Source: Pluralibacter sp. UBA7423 (GTDB lineage: Bacteria > Pseudomonadota > Gammaproteobacteria > Enterobacterales > Enterobacteriaceae). Taken from it: DNA of 53,475 nucleotides. Where the stretch lies: the NCBI GenBank assembly GCA_002470465.1, contig DKMD01000020.1, forward strand, positions 1 to 53,475. The letters are read 5' to 3'. A program made the translations under genes and the position numbers. Of the stretch, positions 8,409 through 18,307 are shown piece after piece (position 1 is the first letter of the stretch; every line of letters starts with the position of its first letter). The notes under the pieces are model-generated. The model was not told the DNA's origin. It saw nothing but the letters and a program-made list of their open reading frames with translations, and did not search any database.

Positions 8409-8702
8409 TCAGTGGTGCCAGCCGTGGTTGTCATGATGATCGTCGTGATGATCGTGGCGATCGTCATGATGGTCATAATGCGGCCCCGGGCGTGGACGCC
8501 AGTGATTGTTGTAGCGCTCGTAGTGATTGTTCCACCAGCCATGATCGCGCCAGTGGCCGCCATCCCAGTAGTTGCCGCGGTTGTCCCGATCGCCAATCTG
8601 CAGTTTCACTGCCGGCACCAGCGTAATTTCAGAGGCGTGCACCACCGCCGGAGCCACCAGCATCATTGAAAGCGCCAGTAGTACAGGTTTCAGGTTTGAC
8701 AT
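8409..8702 (-). CDS. yaaX: YaaX, small secreted His/Asp-rich protein (DUF2502)
   Basis: A 97-residue protein with a signal peptide (cut near VHA-SE, about residue 24). The conserved part [18 protein letters not shown]...[12 protein letters not shown] matches E. coli YaaX. The C-terminal 30 residues are almost all His, Asp, Asn and Gly (for example [17 protein letters not shown]), which suggests metal binding in the periplasm. No function is established. It lies downstream of thrC in the same direction, after a terminator and its own 200-base leader region. Confidence 0.9.
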   Translation of the reverse strand: MSNLKPVLLALSMMLVAPAVVHASEITLVPAVKLQIGDRDNRGNYWDGGHWRDHGWWNNHYERYNNHWRPRPGPHYDHHDDRHDHHDDHHDNHGWHH

Positions 8703-8872
8703 AGGTTACTCCTTTCACAACTTTGCCCGTTATGGGTCGATGGAATGAGAGTAACCGTCAGGAAGCGGACTTGTTATTCTCCGCAATCCTAATCTCTAAG
8801 TGCCCGCATTTTATGGGAATTCCTGCTCATTTCCTGCTTATTCCCTCCGTAATTTCTCCACTTTTCAGCCAT

Positions 8873-8907
8873 AAAAAAACCGGGGTCGCGCGAGGCTAAC
8901 CCGGTTT
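8873..8907 (-). terminator. thr operon terminator
   Basis: On the minus strand, AAACCGGG...CCCGGTTT (8907-8900 pairing with 8884-8877) is followed by a run of U residues (from A 8873-8879). It begins 22 bases after the thrC stop, a typical intrinsic terminator. Confidence 0.9.
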
Positions 8908-8929
8908 CTTTTGAGCCCTGAAACGAACG

Positions 8930-10216
8930 TTACGCTTTTTCCATCATCAGCTTACGCAACGCCGCAAAGTCGGCTGGCAGATGATGAGAGAGCAGCGGCA
9001 GATCTGCGCGATCCGCCAGCGCTTTTGGCAATGGCAGTTTGGTATCCAGGATCGCCTCTACGCTCTCGATGAACTTAGCCGGGTGTGCGGTACCGAGGAA
9101 CAGGCCATATTCGCCTGGGTTCAGCTGGTCACGCAGCGCGCGGTAAGCAATGGCTGCGTGTGGCTCAGAAATATAGCCTTCGTCTTGCAGTTCGCGCATC
9201 GTCGCTTTGGTGGTTTCATCATCCACCGCCGCATAGCCAAGTTCGTTCAGGCGCCACACTTTACGACGGAACAATTCTTCCACTCGCGGCCAGTTGTTTG
9301 GCTGGCTGACGTCCATGGCGTTGGAGAGCGTTGCCTGAGTAGCCTTCGGCTTCCAGCTGCCTTCCTGAAGGAAACGCGGCACGGTGTCGTTGGCGTTGGT
9401 GGCGGCAATAAAGCGTTTCACCGGCAGACCCAGCGATTTTGCCAGCAGACCCGCCGTCAAATCGCCAAAGTTTCCGCTGGGGACGGAAATCACCAGCTGA
9501 TTACGGGCTTCCTGCGGCAGCTGCGCAACGGCTTCGAAATAGTAGCAAATCTGCGCCAGCAGACGGCTAATATTAATCGAGTTAGCGGAGTTCAGGCCCA
9601 GCTCAGCTTTCAGCTCTTCGTCGTCGAAGGCCTGCTTGACCAGCGCCTGGCAGGCATCGAAATCGCCGTCAATCGCTACGGTTTCAATGTTGCCGCCGAG
9701 CGTACAGAACAGCTTTTCCTGCAACGGGCTGATTTTGTCGTTCGGGTAGAGGATCACAACGCGCACGTTTTTCAGGCCGTAAAACGCATGAGCAACCGCC
9801 GCGCCGGTATCACCGGAGGTAGCCGTCAGAATTGTGACAGGCTTTTCGCCGCTGATGTGCGTCAGCATTTGCGCCATAAAGCGGCCGCCGAAATCTTTAA
9901 ACGCCAGCGTCGGGCCGTGGAACAGCTCCAGGCAACCGACATCTTCCTGCACCTTTTTCACCGGAGCCGGGAAGGCAAACGCCGCACGCACGCGGGCTTC
10001 CAGCTCACTCTGCGGAATTTCATCGCCGATAAACGCCGACAGAATTTTGGCGCTGCGGGAAACGAAATCCAGCTTCAGCATCTCATCAACTTCAGTCAGG
10101 CTGAATTCCGGCAAATCGTGCGGAAAGAACAGGCCCTGATTTTTACCCAGCCCTTGCGTCACGGCCTGCGCGAAGCTGACCTGTTCGTTATGATCTTTTA
10201 AGTTATACAGTTTCAT
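8930..10216 (-). CDS. thrC: Threonine synthase
   Basis: A 428-residue PLP enzyme catalysing the last step of threonine synthesis, from O-phosphohomoserine to threonine. The PLP-binding lysine is K107 in PTLAFKDFGGRF, followed by the phosphate-binding SGDTGAAVAHAF. Length matches E. coli. It follows thrB by three bases and ends the operon before a terminator. Confidence 0.98.
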   Translation of the reverse strand: MKLYNLKDHNEQVSFAQAVTQGLGKNQGLFFPHDLPEFSLTEVDEMLKLDFVSRSAKILSAFIGDEIPQSELEARVRAAFAFPAPVKKVQEDVGCLELFHGPTLAFKDFGGRFMAQMLTHISGEKPVTILTATSGDTGAAVAHAFYGLKNVRVVILYPNDKISPLQEKLFCTLGGNIETVAIDGDFDACQALVKQAFDDEELKAELGLNSANSINISRLLAQICYYFEAVAQLPQEARNQLVISVPSGNFGDLTAGLLAKSLGLPVKRFIAATNANDTVPRFLQEGSWKPKATQATLSNAMDVSQPNNWPRVEELFRRKVWRLNELGYAAVDDETTKATMRELQDEGYISEPHAAIAYRALRDQLNPGEYGLFLGTAHPAKFIESVEAILDTKLPLPKALADRADLPLLSHHLPADFAALRKLMMEKA

Positions 10217-10219
10217 CGG

Positions 10220-11149
10220 TTATCCCACTACGCGTGCGCCCGCTGTATCCAGCCGACAAATATGAACGAAGCCTTCCTGATTTTGCAGATAGTGTTTACT
10301 GAGCCAGTCTGCGACTCGTTGGGCGGTGGCCGGGTTGTCGCACAGTGCGAACATCGTTGGCCCCGATCCCGAAATGCCGCTCGCCAGAGCGCCAATTTCC
10401 GCCACCGCCTGGCGCGCCTCGCCGAAGCCCGGCAGCAGTTTGGTGCGGTACGGCTCAGCGATAACATCTTTCATCAGTTTCGCTGCCAGCGCCGGCTGGC
10501 GACTGTAACAGGCATGAATAAATCCAGCCAGATGGCGACCGTGGGCGATACAGTCCTGACGACGGTATTGCGCCGGTAGAATCGCACGAGCTTCCGCCGT
10601 TGAGACTTTGATTCCCGGATAGGCAAGCACCCACAGCCACTCGTCAAAGGCCGGAATTTGCTGGCTGATAATGCCGCTTTCCTCAAGCATGAGCTGAATG
10701 CCGCCAAGGAAGCACGGCGCGACGTTATCGTAATGCACGCTGCCGGAAATACGCCCTTCCAGCTCGCCCATCAGCGCAAGCATTTTATGATCGTTAAGCG
10801 GCTTGCCGCAGTACTCGTTCATTGCCACCAGCGCGGCGACCACCGAGCAGGCGCTTGAGCCAAGGCCAGAGCCGATCGGCATATTCTTTTCGAGCGTCAT
10901 CGCAACGGGCACGGTTTTGCCAATTTCCTGGCAGAAGCGCTCCCAGCATTGATAAACAATATTTTCCCGTGGTTCAACCGGCAGCTTACTGGCGAAATGG
11001 CCGACGTTCTTCAGGCTGAAGGCATCTGCGGCTACCACTTCCACATTGTCACCAAGCAGCGTGCCATCCACCGGCGTTACCGCCGCGCCCAGCACATCAA
11101 ACCCCACGCTCATATTGGCGCTGGAGGCCGGGGCATAGACTTTCACCAT
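10220..11149 (-). CDS. thrB: Homoserine kinase
   Basis: A 309-residue GHMP-family kinase that phosphorylates homoserine with ATP. The ATP-binding motif [10 protein letters not shown] is at residues 91-100. Length equals E. coli ThrB within a residue. It starts one base after the thrA stop, so translation is coupled. Confidence 0.98.
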   Translation of the reverse strand: MVKVYAPASSANMSVGFDVLGAAVTPVDGTLLGDNVEVVAADAFSLKNVGHFASKLPVEPRENIVYQCWERFCQEIGKTVPVAMTLEKNMPIGSGLGSSACSVVAALVAMNEYCGKPLNDHKMLALMGELEGRISGSVHYDNVAPCFLGGIQLMLEESGIISQQIPAFDEWLWVLAYPGIKVSTAEARAILPAQYRRQDCIAHGRHLAGFIHACYSRQPALAAKLMKDVIAEPYRTKLLPGFGEARQAVAEIGALASGISGSGPTMFALCDNPATAQRVADWLSKHYLQNQEGFVHICRLDTAGARVVG

Positions 11150-11150
11150 C

Positions 11151-13613
11151 TTAAACTCCTAACTTCCAGGATAAGGTGCGCAACAGGTCAGCGAAGACCC
11201 CGGCAGCAGTCACGTCGTTACCCGCACCGTAACCGCGCAGCACGAGAGGCAGCGGCTGATAATAGTGGCTGTAAAACGCCAGCGCGTTCTCGCCGTTTTT
11301 CACTTTATACAGGGGATCGTTGCCGTCCACTTCGGTAATTTTCACCCGGCACACGCCATCGTCCTCAATATTGCCGACGTAGCGCAGCACTTTACCCTCA
11401 TCACGAGCTTTGGCAATGCGCGCGGCAAACTCATCGTCGAGCTGCGGCAGGCGCGCCATAAAGCTGTCGGTATCGCCGCTGTCATCGAAGCTTTCCGGCA
11501 GAACGGATTCCACAACGATGTCGCTTAGTTCAAGATGGCGGCCTGTTTCACGGGCCAGAATCAACAGCTTACGCGCCACGTCCATGCCGGACAGATCGTC
11601 CCGCGGGTCTGGCTCGGTATAACCCATCTCACGCGCCATTGTCGTCGCCTGTGAAAGGCTCATGCCTTCGTCAAGCTTACCGAAAATAAACGAAAGGGAG
11701 CCGGAGAGAATGCCGGAGAATTTTTGCAACTCGTCGCCCGCGTTCAGCAGGTTTTGCAGATTCTCAATGACCGGTAAGCCTGCGCCAACGTTGGTGTCAT
11801 ACAGGAATTTACGGCGCGACCCCGCCGCCGCCTGACGCAGCTCGTGATAGTAGTTCATCGACGAGGTATTCGCCTTTTTATTTGGCGTTACGACGTGGAA
11901 GCCTTCGCGCAGGAAATCAGCGTACTGATCGGCCACGGCCTGGCTGGAGGTACAGTCAACAATCACCGGGTTCAGCAGGTGATACTCTTTCACCAGGCGA
12001 ATCAACCGGCCCAGATTAAACGGCTCTTTGGCTTCCGCCAGCTCGCTTTTCCACTCCTCCAGATTCAGGCCGTGGACGTTGGTCAGCAACGCGCGGGAGT
12101 TAGCCACGCCGCACACGCGCAGGTCGATGTGCTTATTCTTGAGCCAGCCCTGCTGGCGCTCCAGCTGCTCCAACAACGCACCGCCGACGCCGCCGACGCC
12201 AATCACGAACACTTCAATGACCTGATCGGTGTTGAACAGCATCTGGTGAACAACGCGTACACCGGTAACGGCATCATCGTTGTTTACCACAACGGAAATG
12301 GAACGCTCTGAAGAGCCCTGAGCAATCGCCACAATGTTGATGTTAGCGCGAGCCAGTGCCGCAAAGAATTTCGCCGAAATGCCACGCAGGGTGCGCATAC
12401 CATCGCCGACAACGGAGACAATCGCCAGACGCTCCATGATGAACAGTGGTTCCAGCAACCCTTCTTTCAGTTCGAGATAAAACTCATCTTCCATAGCCCG
12501 CTTTGCGCGTCCGCTGTCGCTTTGCGGCACGCAGAAGCTGATGCTGTATTCAGAAGAAGACTGGGTAATCAGCACGACAGAAATCCCGGCGCGAGACATG
12601 GTGGCAAAGACGCGGGCCGCCATGCCAACCATTCCCTTCATGCCCGGGCCTGAGACGTTGAACATCGCCATATTGTTCAGGTTAGAAATGCCCTTCACCG
12701 CCAGACCGTCTTCGTTGTGGCTGGCGCCGATAAGCGTGCCCGGCGCCTGTGGATTGCCGGTATTTTTAATCAGACAAGGGATCTGGAACTGAGCGATGGG
12801 CGCGATCGTGCGGGGGTGCAGCACCTTTGCGCCGAAGTAGGAAAGCTCCATTGCTTCCTGATAGGACATGGATTTCAGCAAGCGCGCGTCCGGCACCTGG
12901 CGCGGGTCGCAGGTGTATACACCGTCCACGTCGGTCCAGATTTCACAGCAGTCCGCACGCAAACAGGCCGCGAGCACGGCAGCAGAGTAATCAGACCCGT
13001 TACGGCCCAGCACCACCAGCTCGCCTTTGTCGTTCCCGGCGGTAAAGCCCGCCATCAGAATCATATGATCTGCCGGGATCTGGCTCGCTGCAATGCGACG
13101 GGTGGATTCCGCGATATCGACAGTGGATTCAAGATAGTGACCGACGGCAAGCAGTTTTTCGACCGGGTCAATCACGCTGACTTTGTGTCCGCGCGCTTCG
13201 AGCAGGCCTGCCATAATGGCGATGGACAGCTTCTCACCGCGGCAAATCAGCGCGGCGTTGACGCCATCAGGACACTGGCCCAGAAGGCTCACGCCGTGCA
13301 GCACATGTTTGATCTGGGCAAACTCCTGCTCAACAAAACCTTTGAGCTGGGCATGAGGAAAACCGGGCTGGAGATCGGCCAGCCCCTGAAGCAGGTCAGC
13401 AAAAATACGTTCGGCATCAGCAATATTCGGGAGGGCATCCTGACCGCCAATGGTTTTTTCAATCATCGCGACCAGATGGTTGGTGATTTTGGCCGGGGCA
13501 GAAAGCACGGTAGCCACCTGCCCCTGCCTGGCATTACTTTCCAGAATATCGGCAACGCGCAGAAAGCGTTCTGCATTTGCCACTGATGTACCGCCGAACT
13601 TCAAGACTCGCAT
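11151..13613 (-). CDS. thrA: Bifunctional aspartokinase I / homoserine dehydrogenase I
   Basis: An 820-residue fused enzyme, same length as in E. coli. The aspartokinase domain begins with [17 protein letters not shown] and covers about residues 1-250. ACT-type regulatory domains follow (about 315-450), where threonine inhibits. The homoserine dehydrogenase domain starts near residue 465 with the NAD(P)-binding VIGVGGVGG at about 469-477. It catalyses the first and third steps of the branch from aspartate to threonine. Expression is controlled by the thrL attenuator just upstream. Confidence 0.99.
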   Translation of the reverse strand: MRVLKFGGTSVANAERFLRVADILESNARQGQVATVLSAPAKITNHLVAMIEKTIGGQDALPNIADAERIFADLLQGLADLQPGFPHAQLKGFVEQEFAQIKHVLHGVSLLGQCPDGVNAALICRGEKLSIAIMAGLLEARGHKVSVIDPVEKLLAVGHYLESTVDIAESTRRIAASQIPADHMILMAGFTAGNDKGELVVLGRNGSDYSAAVLAACLRADCCEIWTDVDGVYTCDPRQVPDARLLKSMSYQEAMELSYFGAKVLHPRTIAPIAQFQIPCLIKNTGNPQAPGTLIGASHNEDGLAVKGISNLNNMAMFNVSGPGMKGMVGMAARVFATMSRAGISVVLITQSSSEYSISFCVPQSDSGRAKRAMEDEFYLELKEGLLEPLFIMERLAIVSVVGDGMRTLRGISAKFFAALARANINIVAIAQGSSERSISVVVNNDDAVTGVRVVHQMLFNTDQVIEVFVIGVGGVGGALLEQLERQQGWLKNKHIDLRVCGVANSRALLTNVHGLNLEEWKSELAEAKEPFNLGRLIRLVKEYHLLNPVIVDCTSSQAVADQYADFLREGFHVVTPNKKANTSSMNYYHELRQAAAGSRRKFLYDTNVGAGLPVIENLQNLLNAGDELQKFSGILSGSLSFIFGKLDEGMSLSQATTMAREMGYTEPDPRDDLSGMDVARKLLILARETGRHLELSDIVVESVLPESFDDSGDTDSFMARLPQLDDEFAARIAKARDEGKVLRYVGNIEDDGVCRVKITEVDGNDPLYKVKNGENALAFYSHYYQPLPLVLRGYGAGNDVTAAGVFADLLRTLSWKLGV

Positions 13614-13637
13614 GGTTTACCCCTTGATCTTTGGTCG

Positions 13638-13669
13638 AAAAAAAAGCCCGCACTGTTCAGGTGCGGGCT
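13638..13669 (-). terminator. thr attenuator
   Basis: AGCCCGCAC / GTGCGGGCT with a seven-base loop, followed on the minus strand by eight U residues (A 13638-13645). It lies between thrL and thrA, where the E. coli attenuator lies. Stalling at Thr/Ile codons in thrL would prevent its formation. Confidence 0.93.
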
Positions 13670-13692
13670 TTTTTCTGTTTTTCCTGTACGCG

Positions 13693-13761
13693 TCAGCCCG
13701 CACCGATACCTGTGGTAATGGTGGTGGTAATAATGGTTGTCATGCGGCTGATGCGAATCAT
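13693..13761 (-). CDS. thrL: ThrL, thr operon leader peptide
   Basis: A 22-residue leader peptide with seven Thr and six Ile codons; the core is TTIITTTITTG and the end GIGAG followed by TGA. Scarcity of charged tRNA-Thr or tRNA-Ile stalls the ribosome here and lets transcription pass the attenuator. The upstream sequence ACAACATCC and the region after the stop match E. coli thrL. The N-terminal part (MIRISRM) differs from the E. coli MKRIS and includes an internal ATG at 13743. It is too short for standard gene callers. Confidence 0.95.
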   Translation of the reverse strand: MIRISRMTTIITTTITTGIGAG

Positions 13762-13808
13762 GGATGTTGTGTGCTCTGTTATTTTACTTGTCTGTCGTCT
13801 GCCTATAT

Positions 13809-13837
13809 TGGTTAAAGGATTGGCCTGGTTAAGTCAA
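13809..13837 (-). promoter_or_regulatory. thr operon promoter
   Basis: TTGACT (13837-13832) is a -35 element; after 17 bases comes TAACCA (13814-13809) followed by ATATAGG. The arrangement TTGACT...TTTAACCAATATAGG is the same as in the E. coli thr promoter region, about 50 bases upstream of thrL. Confidence 0.75.
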
Positions 13838-13969
13838 CGAATTTTTACATTCGTCACGTTTTGTCACCCAATCAGGCTTCGCCGCTTAAGCGCTGTTAAT
13901 CCCTCACATTCTCTGGCAGCAATTCAGGAGACAGCAGATATATCCATAAGAAAAACTTACGGCAGCACG

Positions 13970-14656
13970 TTAGTCGGCGATATTTTTTTCGATATCGTGC
14001 AGCAAACGGTGCAGCATAGCTGTGTCACGTTGGCCAAGCAGGCCAAGACGCTGCTGTAACCAGTCGGCAAGCTTCATGTCATCAGCAACCTTAAGTTTTG
14101 AGAGCAACGCCATTACTCTGAGCCGCAAAGCCTGCAGCTGGTTTTCATTATTTTCTGGCACGGGCGCAGCGGGCATTTGGGTAAGCGCCGAAAGCTGATA
14201 GCAGAAGACCATCACGGCCTGCCCCAGGTTCAGCGACGGATAATCAGCCACCATAGGCACACCGGTGAGTATATCTGCGAGAGCCAGTTCGTCGTTGGTT
14301 AACCCGGAGTCTTCACGGCCAAACACCAGCGCGGCATGGCCCATCCACTGTGACTTTTCCTGAAGGATAGGCACCAGTTCCTGCGGCGTCGCGTAATAAT
14401 GGAACCGGGCACGACTGCGGGCCGTGGTTGCGACGGTGAAATCAACGTCGTGCAAAGCATCGGCCAGCGTCGGGAAGGTTTTGATGTTATCGAGGATATC
14501 ACCGGAGCCATGAGCCACCCATTGTGCCGCAGGTTCAAGGTGCGCCTCACTGTCAACGATTCGCATCTCCGTAAAGCCCATAGTTTTCATAGCCCGGGCC
14601 GCCGCACCGATATTTTCGGCTCTTGCTGGCGAAACCAGCACAATTGATAAGCGCAT
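13970..14656 (-). CDS. yjtD: YjtD, SPOUT-class RNA methyltransferase
   Basis: A 228-residue protein related to TrmJ, which 2'-O-methylates tRNA position 32. Family blocks: VLVSPARAENIGAAARAMKTMG at the N-terminus (substrate/SAM knot), ALVFGREDSGLTNDEL near residues 112-127, and PSLNLGQAVMVFCYQL. The target of YjtD itself is not firmly known to me. It lies between arcA-yjjY and thrL as in E. coli. A CRP-like site lies upstream. Confidence 0.9.
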   Translation of the reverse strand: MRLSIVLVSPARAENIGAAARAMKTMGFTEMRIVDSEAHLEPAAQWVAHGSGDILDNIKTFPTLADALHDVDFTVATTARSRARFHYYATPQELVPILQEKSQWMGHAALVFGREDSGLTNDELALADILTGVPMVADYPSLNLGQAVMVFCYQLSALTQMPAAPVPENNENQLQALRLRVMALLSKLKVADDMKLADWLQQRLGLLGQRDTAMLHRLLHDIEKNIAD

Positions 14657-14691
14657 GTAATCTTCTCTTTTTTATTCTGTAACGACCACAA

Positions 14692-14707
14692 TGTGATGCA
14701 CATCATA
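14692..14707 (-). promoter_or_regulatory. Possible CRP-type site upstream of yjtD
   Basis: TGTGA-N6-TCATA (14692-14707) matches the CRP consensus TGTGA-N6-TCACA at nine of ten positions. It lies 36 bases before the yjtD start. It is a single eye match and may be chance. Confidence 0.25.
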
Positions 14708-15052
14708 TTGCGCGCCGCGAATTTACTTAGTTGCAACAAAAAACGCCGAAATGGTGTTTCATAACATATCAATAAGACTAAACTATTACTTGAGAATCCT
14801 CTGAGAGCATATGTTAACAGAAGCTATATATCATCATGTTCTGTCAGGGTATTTGAATCCAGATTACCACTCCTCTTTTGGATTCATTCTGCTAATCAGT
14901 TTATGATTGCAATCAATTGAGTTGTTGAAATTTTGTGACAAACGCTAGCATTTAGATGCGAGGATTTCACAAGACTGTTAACGTGCTACAATTGAACTTG
15001 ATATATGTCAACGAAGCGTAGTTTTATTGGGTGTCAGCCATCTCTGAGCCTG
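14708..15052. other. AT-rich intergenic region between yjtD and yjjY
   Basis: About 345 bases with no convincing gene on either strand. It is AT-rich and contains a perfect 12-bp palindrome TGATTGCAATCA (14904-14915). It probably carries upstream control sequences for arcA, whose E. coli promoter region is long. I see no RNA gene. Confidence 0.5.
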
Positions 15053-15193
15053 TTATGTTGCTGTTAAAATGGTTAGGATGACAGCCGTTTTTGACACTGT
15101 CGGGTTCAGAGGGAAAGTACCCACGACCAAGCTAATGATGTTGTTGACGTTGATGGAAAGTGCATCAAGAACGCAATTACGTACTTTAGTCAT
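15053..15193 (-). CDS. yjjY: YjjY, small protein upstream of arcA
   Basis: A 46-residue open frame starting MTKVRNCVLDALSIN and ending ILTILTAT before TAA. It is the same length as, and as far as I recall nearly identical to, E. coli YjjY, which occupies this same place between yjtD and arcA. Conservation at protein level supports a real gene, or a conserved arcA leader read on the other strand. No function is known. It diverges from arcA. Confidence 0.75.
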   Translation of the reverse strand: MTKVRNCVLDALSINVNNIISLVVGTFPLNPTVSKTAVILTILTAT

Positions 15194-15289
15194 GTTATGC
15201 CTGGCATGTTAATTTTCGACATGCAGCAGGCGGGTCAGGGACTTTTGTACTTCCTGTTTCGATTTTAGTTGGCAATTTAGGTAGCAAAC

Positions 15290-16006
15290 ATGCAGACCCC
15301 GCACATTCTTATCGTTGAAGACGAGTTGGTAACACGCAACACGTTAAAAAGTATTTTCGAAGCAGAAGGTTACGATGTGTTCGAAGCCACCGATGGCGCG
15401 GAAATGCATCAGATCCTGTCTGAAAATGATGTCAACCTGGTCATCATGGATATCAATTTGCCGGGCAAAAATGGCCTGCTGCTGGCGCGTGAACTGCGTG
15501 AGCAAGCCAACGTCGCCCTGATGTTCCTGACCGGTCGTGACAACGAAGTCGATAAAATCCTCGGCCTGGAAATCGGCGCAGACGATTATATCACTAAGCC
15601 ATTCAACCCTCGTGAACTGACCATTCGTGCACGTAATCTGCTCTCCCGTACCATGAACCTCGGTACCGTGAGCGAAGAGCGTCGCAGCGTGGAAAGCTAC
15701 AAGTTCAACGGGTGGGAGCTGGATATTAACAGCCGCTCGCTGATCAGTCCTAACGGCGAACAGTACAAGCTGCCGCGCAGTGAATTCCGCGCCATGCTGC
15801 ACTTCTGCGAAAACCCGGGCAAGATCCAGTCACGCGCTGAACTGCTGAAGAAAATGACGGGCCGCGAGCTGAAGCCGCATGACCGTACGGTTGACGTGAC
15901 CATTCGTCGCATCCGTAAACACTTCGAATCCACGCCGGATACGCCGGAAATCATCGCCACGATTCACGGCGAAGGTTACCGTTTCTGCGGTGAGCTGCAG
16001 GAATAA
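15290..16006 (+). CDS. arcA: ArcA, response regulator of aerobic respiration control
   Basis: A 238-residue OmpR-family regulator. The receiver domain (1-120) has the phosphorylated aspartate D54 in VIMDINLPG and acidic residues ED at 10-11. A winged-helix DNA-binding domain follows (about 135-235). With the sensor ArcB it represses respiratory genes when oxygen is low. Length matches E. coli. It stands alone, with a terminator directly after. Confidence 0.99.
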   Translation: MQTPHILIVEDELVTRNTLKSIFEAEGYDVFEATDGAEMHQILSENDVNLVIMDINLPGKNGLLLARELREQANVALMFLTGRDNEVDKILGLEIGADDYITKPFNPRELTIRARNLLSRTMNLGTVSEERRSVESYKFNGWELDINSRSLISPNGEQYKLPRSEFRAMLHFCENPGKIQSRAELLKKMTGRELKPHDRTVDVTIRRIRKHFESTPDTPEIIATIHGEGYRFCGELQE

Positions 16007-16025
16007 TCGTTCCGAATTGTTGATG

Positions 16026-16053
16026 AAAAACGGCGCCAGGCGCCGTTTTTTTT
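16026..16053 (+). terminator. Terminator after arcA (probably bidirectional)
   Basis: AAAAACGGCG-CCAGG-CGCCGTTTTTTTT, 20 bases after arcA. A-runs on one side and T-runs on the other suit termination of both arcA and the convergent creA. Confidence 0.9.
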
Positions 16054-16059
16054 CGCCCT

Positions 16060-16533
16060 TTATTTATTCCACGGCATGATTGGCACCGCACTGATGGCAT
16101 TTTTCGGTGAACCGTCAACCACTTTGTCCGAGTAGGTCAGGTACACCAGCGCATTCCGTTTGGCATCATAGAACCGCACCACCTGCAGTTTCTTAAACAC
16201 CAGCGAAGTGCGTTTCTGGAAGACGACTTCACCTTCGGTTTTACCTTTCTTAATTTTCTCACTGAGCTCAATCGGCCCAACCTGCTGACAGGAGATTGCC
16301 GCGTCAGAGGTATCTTCCGCCAAACCCAGCCCGCCTTTAATGCCGCCCGTTTTCGCCCGGCTGATATAGCAAGTGACATTATGCACGTCCGGATCGTCAA
16401 ATGCCTCGACGACAATCTTGTGATCCGGGCCGATCATCTTGAACACCGTATCGACGGAGCCAATCTGTTCCGCGTGAGCCGCGCTTCCTGCCAGCGCGAG
16501 CAGGCAACCCGCAATTAACTGCTTGTATTTCAT
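16060..16533 (-). CDS. creA: CreA family secreted protein
   Basis: A 157-residue protein with a signal peptide (cut after AHA-22). Characteristic CreA blocks are [25 protein letters not shown] and [26 protein letters not shown]. In E. coli it heads creABCD; here creB, creC and creD are absent and creA is directly next to arcA. Role unknown; the protein is conserved in many proteobacteria. Confidence 0.95.
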   Translation of the reverse strand: MKYKQLIAGCLLALAGSAAHAEQIGSVDTVFKMIGPDHKIVVEAFDDPDVHNVTCYISRAKTGGIKGGLGLAEDTSDAAISCQQVGPIELSEKIKKGKTEGEVVFQKRTSLVFKKLQVVRFYDAKRNALVYLTYSDKVVDGSPKNAISAVPIMPWNK

Positions 16534-16740
16534 ATTGTTACCATTTCTGAACGTGCCATTAAGCCATTATTCGAGAATGAAGAAGAAAGTGTTTATAGAT
16601 CACAGCTTTACAAAAATCACCCTCGTTTCGAATCTTTTATCGCACTTTTGAGCAAAAAAAACACCGAATGCTAAAACATCAAAAAGTGCTACTATCCGCT
16701 ACCCTAGTTACAGGCACTTGCGAAAGGATGAGGACATTAT

Positions 16741-17610
16741 ATGGATCAGGCTGGGATTATTCGCGATCTTCTTAGTTGGCTTGAAGGGCATCTCGACCAA
16801 CCTTTGTCTCTGGATAACGTGGCGGCAAAAGCGGGCTATTCCAAGTGGCACCTGCAAAGAATGTTTAAGGACGTTACCGGTCACGCTATCGGCGCCTACA
16901 TTCGCGCCCGTCGTCTGTCCAAATCAGCTGTCGCCCTGCGCCTCACCGCACGCCCGATTCTGGATATTGCCCTGCAATACCGGTTTGACTCGCAGCAAAC
17001 CTTCACCCGCGCGTTCAAAAAGCAGTTCAATTTGACGCCAGCGCTCTATCGTCGCTCGCCGGACTGGAATTCCTACGGCATGCGTCCGCCCTTGCGTCTG
17101 GGTGAATTTACGATGCCAAAATATGAGTTCATCACCCTGCCGGAAACCCATCTGGTCGGCGTGACCCAGAGCTATACCTGTAAGCTGGAAGAAATTTCAG
17201 CATTCCGCCAGCAAATGCGCGGCCAGTTCTGGCGCGAGTTCCTCGGCAATTCACCATCAATTCCACCGACGCTTTACGGTCTGCATGAACCCCGCCCAAG
17301 CCTTGAGCGAGACGATGAACAGGAAGTGTTCTACACCACCGCGCTGACTTCCGACATGGCTGACGGCCATTTGCAGGATGCCCAACCGGTGACGCTGGAA
17401 GGCGGTGAATACGTGATGTTCAGCTATGAAGGGCTGGGAAGCAGCTTGCAGGAATTTGTGCTGACGGTGTATGGCACATGCATGCCGATGCTCGGTCTGA
17501 CGCGCCGTAAGGGTCAGGATATCGAACGCTTCTTCCCGGAGAAAGACGTGATGGATCAGGAACCGCCTATTCAGCTGCGCTGCGAATACCTGATCCCTAT
17601 TCGTCGTTAA
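16741..17610 (+). CDS. rob: Rob, MarA/SoxS-like transcriptional activator
   Basis: A 289-residue regulator. The N-terminal AraC-type double helix-turn-helix (about 8-105: KWHLQRMFKDVTGHAIGAYIRARRLS and FDSQQTFTRAFKKQFNLTP) binds mar/sox/rob boxes. The C-terminal GyrI-like domain (about 120-289) senses ligands such as bile acids and dipyridyl. It activates efflux, superoxide and antibiotic-tolerance genes. The ATG has GAGGA upstream. Its stop overlaps the gpmB stop in TTAA. Confidence 0.98.
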   Translation: MDQAGIIRDLLSWLEGHLDQPLSLDNVAAKAGYSKWHLQRMFKDVTGHAIGAYIRARRLSKSAVALRLTARPILDIALQYRFDSQQTFTRAFKKQFNLTPALYRRSPDWNSYGMRPPLRLGEFTMPKYEFITLPETHLVGVTQSYTCKLEEISAFRQQMRGQFWREFLGNSPSIPPTLYGLHEPRPSLERDDEQEVFYTTALTSDMADGHLQDAQPVTLEGGEYVMFSYEGLGSSLQEFVLTVYGTCMPMLGLTRRKGQDIERFFPEKDVMDQEPPIQLRCEYLIPIRR

Positions 17611-18254
17611 CGCTGTAGCTCATCTAACGCAGGGGCGTCCAGATGCGTGACGTCACCTGCGGTCTCCACGATCCAGCCAGGCGCAAGCCACGGGCTTTGC
17701 TGATAATCCACTCGCGAAATCGAACAGTTACGCAGACGCAAACGACGCTCCGCATAAGCCGGTAAGCCGAGAATGGTGCTGACCAGGCAGCCAAGCGCCA
17801 TGCCGTGACTCACCAACAGCGGACGGCTACCTTCCGGCAGCTCGAGGCAATCCTTCAGCGCCGCGTTCATCCTGTCGCCGAGCTCCTGCATAGATTCCCC
17901 TTCCGGGATACGTCCACCCGCCGTGCCATTGACCAGCGTACGACGCCAGCCCTCTTCTTCTTCCGTCAGGGAGTCAATAAGACGACGTTCAAGCACGCCC
18001 ATATCGAGCTCGCGCAGGCGTGGATCATAGGTGACGCTACACCCGCAGGCTTCAGCGATAATCTCGGCGGTACGACGCGTACGGCCCAAATCACTTGCGA
18101 TAATGTGAGTAATGCCGAGTGTGCGAACACGCTCTCCCACCTGCCAGGCCTGCTGCTCGCCCTTTTGGGTCAAAGGACTGTCAGACTGGCCCTGAATACG
18201 TCGCTCGGCGTTCCACTGCGTTTCACCGTGGCGAACAAGGTATACCTGTAACAT
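17607..18254 (-). CDS. gpmB: GpmB, histidine-phosphatase family protein
   Basis: A 215-residue cytosolic member of the histidine phosphatase superfamily. The phosphohistidine motif LVRHGETQWN (H9) and the second histidine region LVSHGMALG are visible. It is annotated as a phosphoglycerate mutase-like protein, but GpmB enzymes generally act as phosphatases; the substrate is not certain. Convergent with rob, divergent from yjjX across 53 bases. Confidence 0.95.
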   Translation of the reverse strand: MLQVYLVRHGETQWNAERRIQGQSDSPLTQKGEQQAWQVGERVRTLGITHIIASDLGRTRRTAEIIAEACGCSVTYDPRLRELDMGVLERRLIDSLTEEEEGWRRTLVNGTAGGRIPEGESMQELGDRMNAALKDCLELPEGSRPLLVSHGMALGCLVSTILGLPAYAERRLRLRNCSISRVDYQQSPWLAPGWIVETAGDVTHLDAPALDELQR

Positions 18255-18307
18255 GCTAATTATCCGTTATACTGCGATGATGATTTTTTGTCGTAAGTGT
18301 ACTGATT

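Noticed and set aside
8981..10201. 406-codon open frame antisense to thrC
   Set aside because: Shadow of a well-conserved gene; no ribosome site or family pattern.
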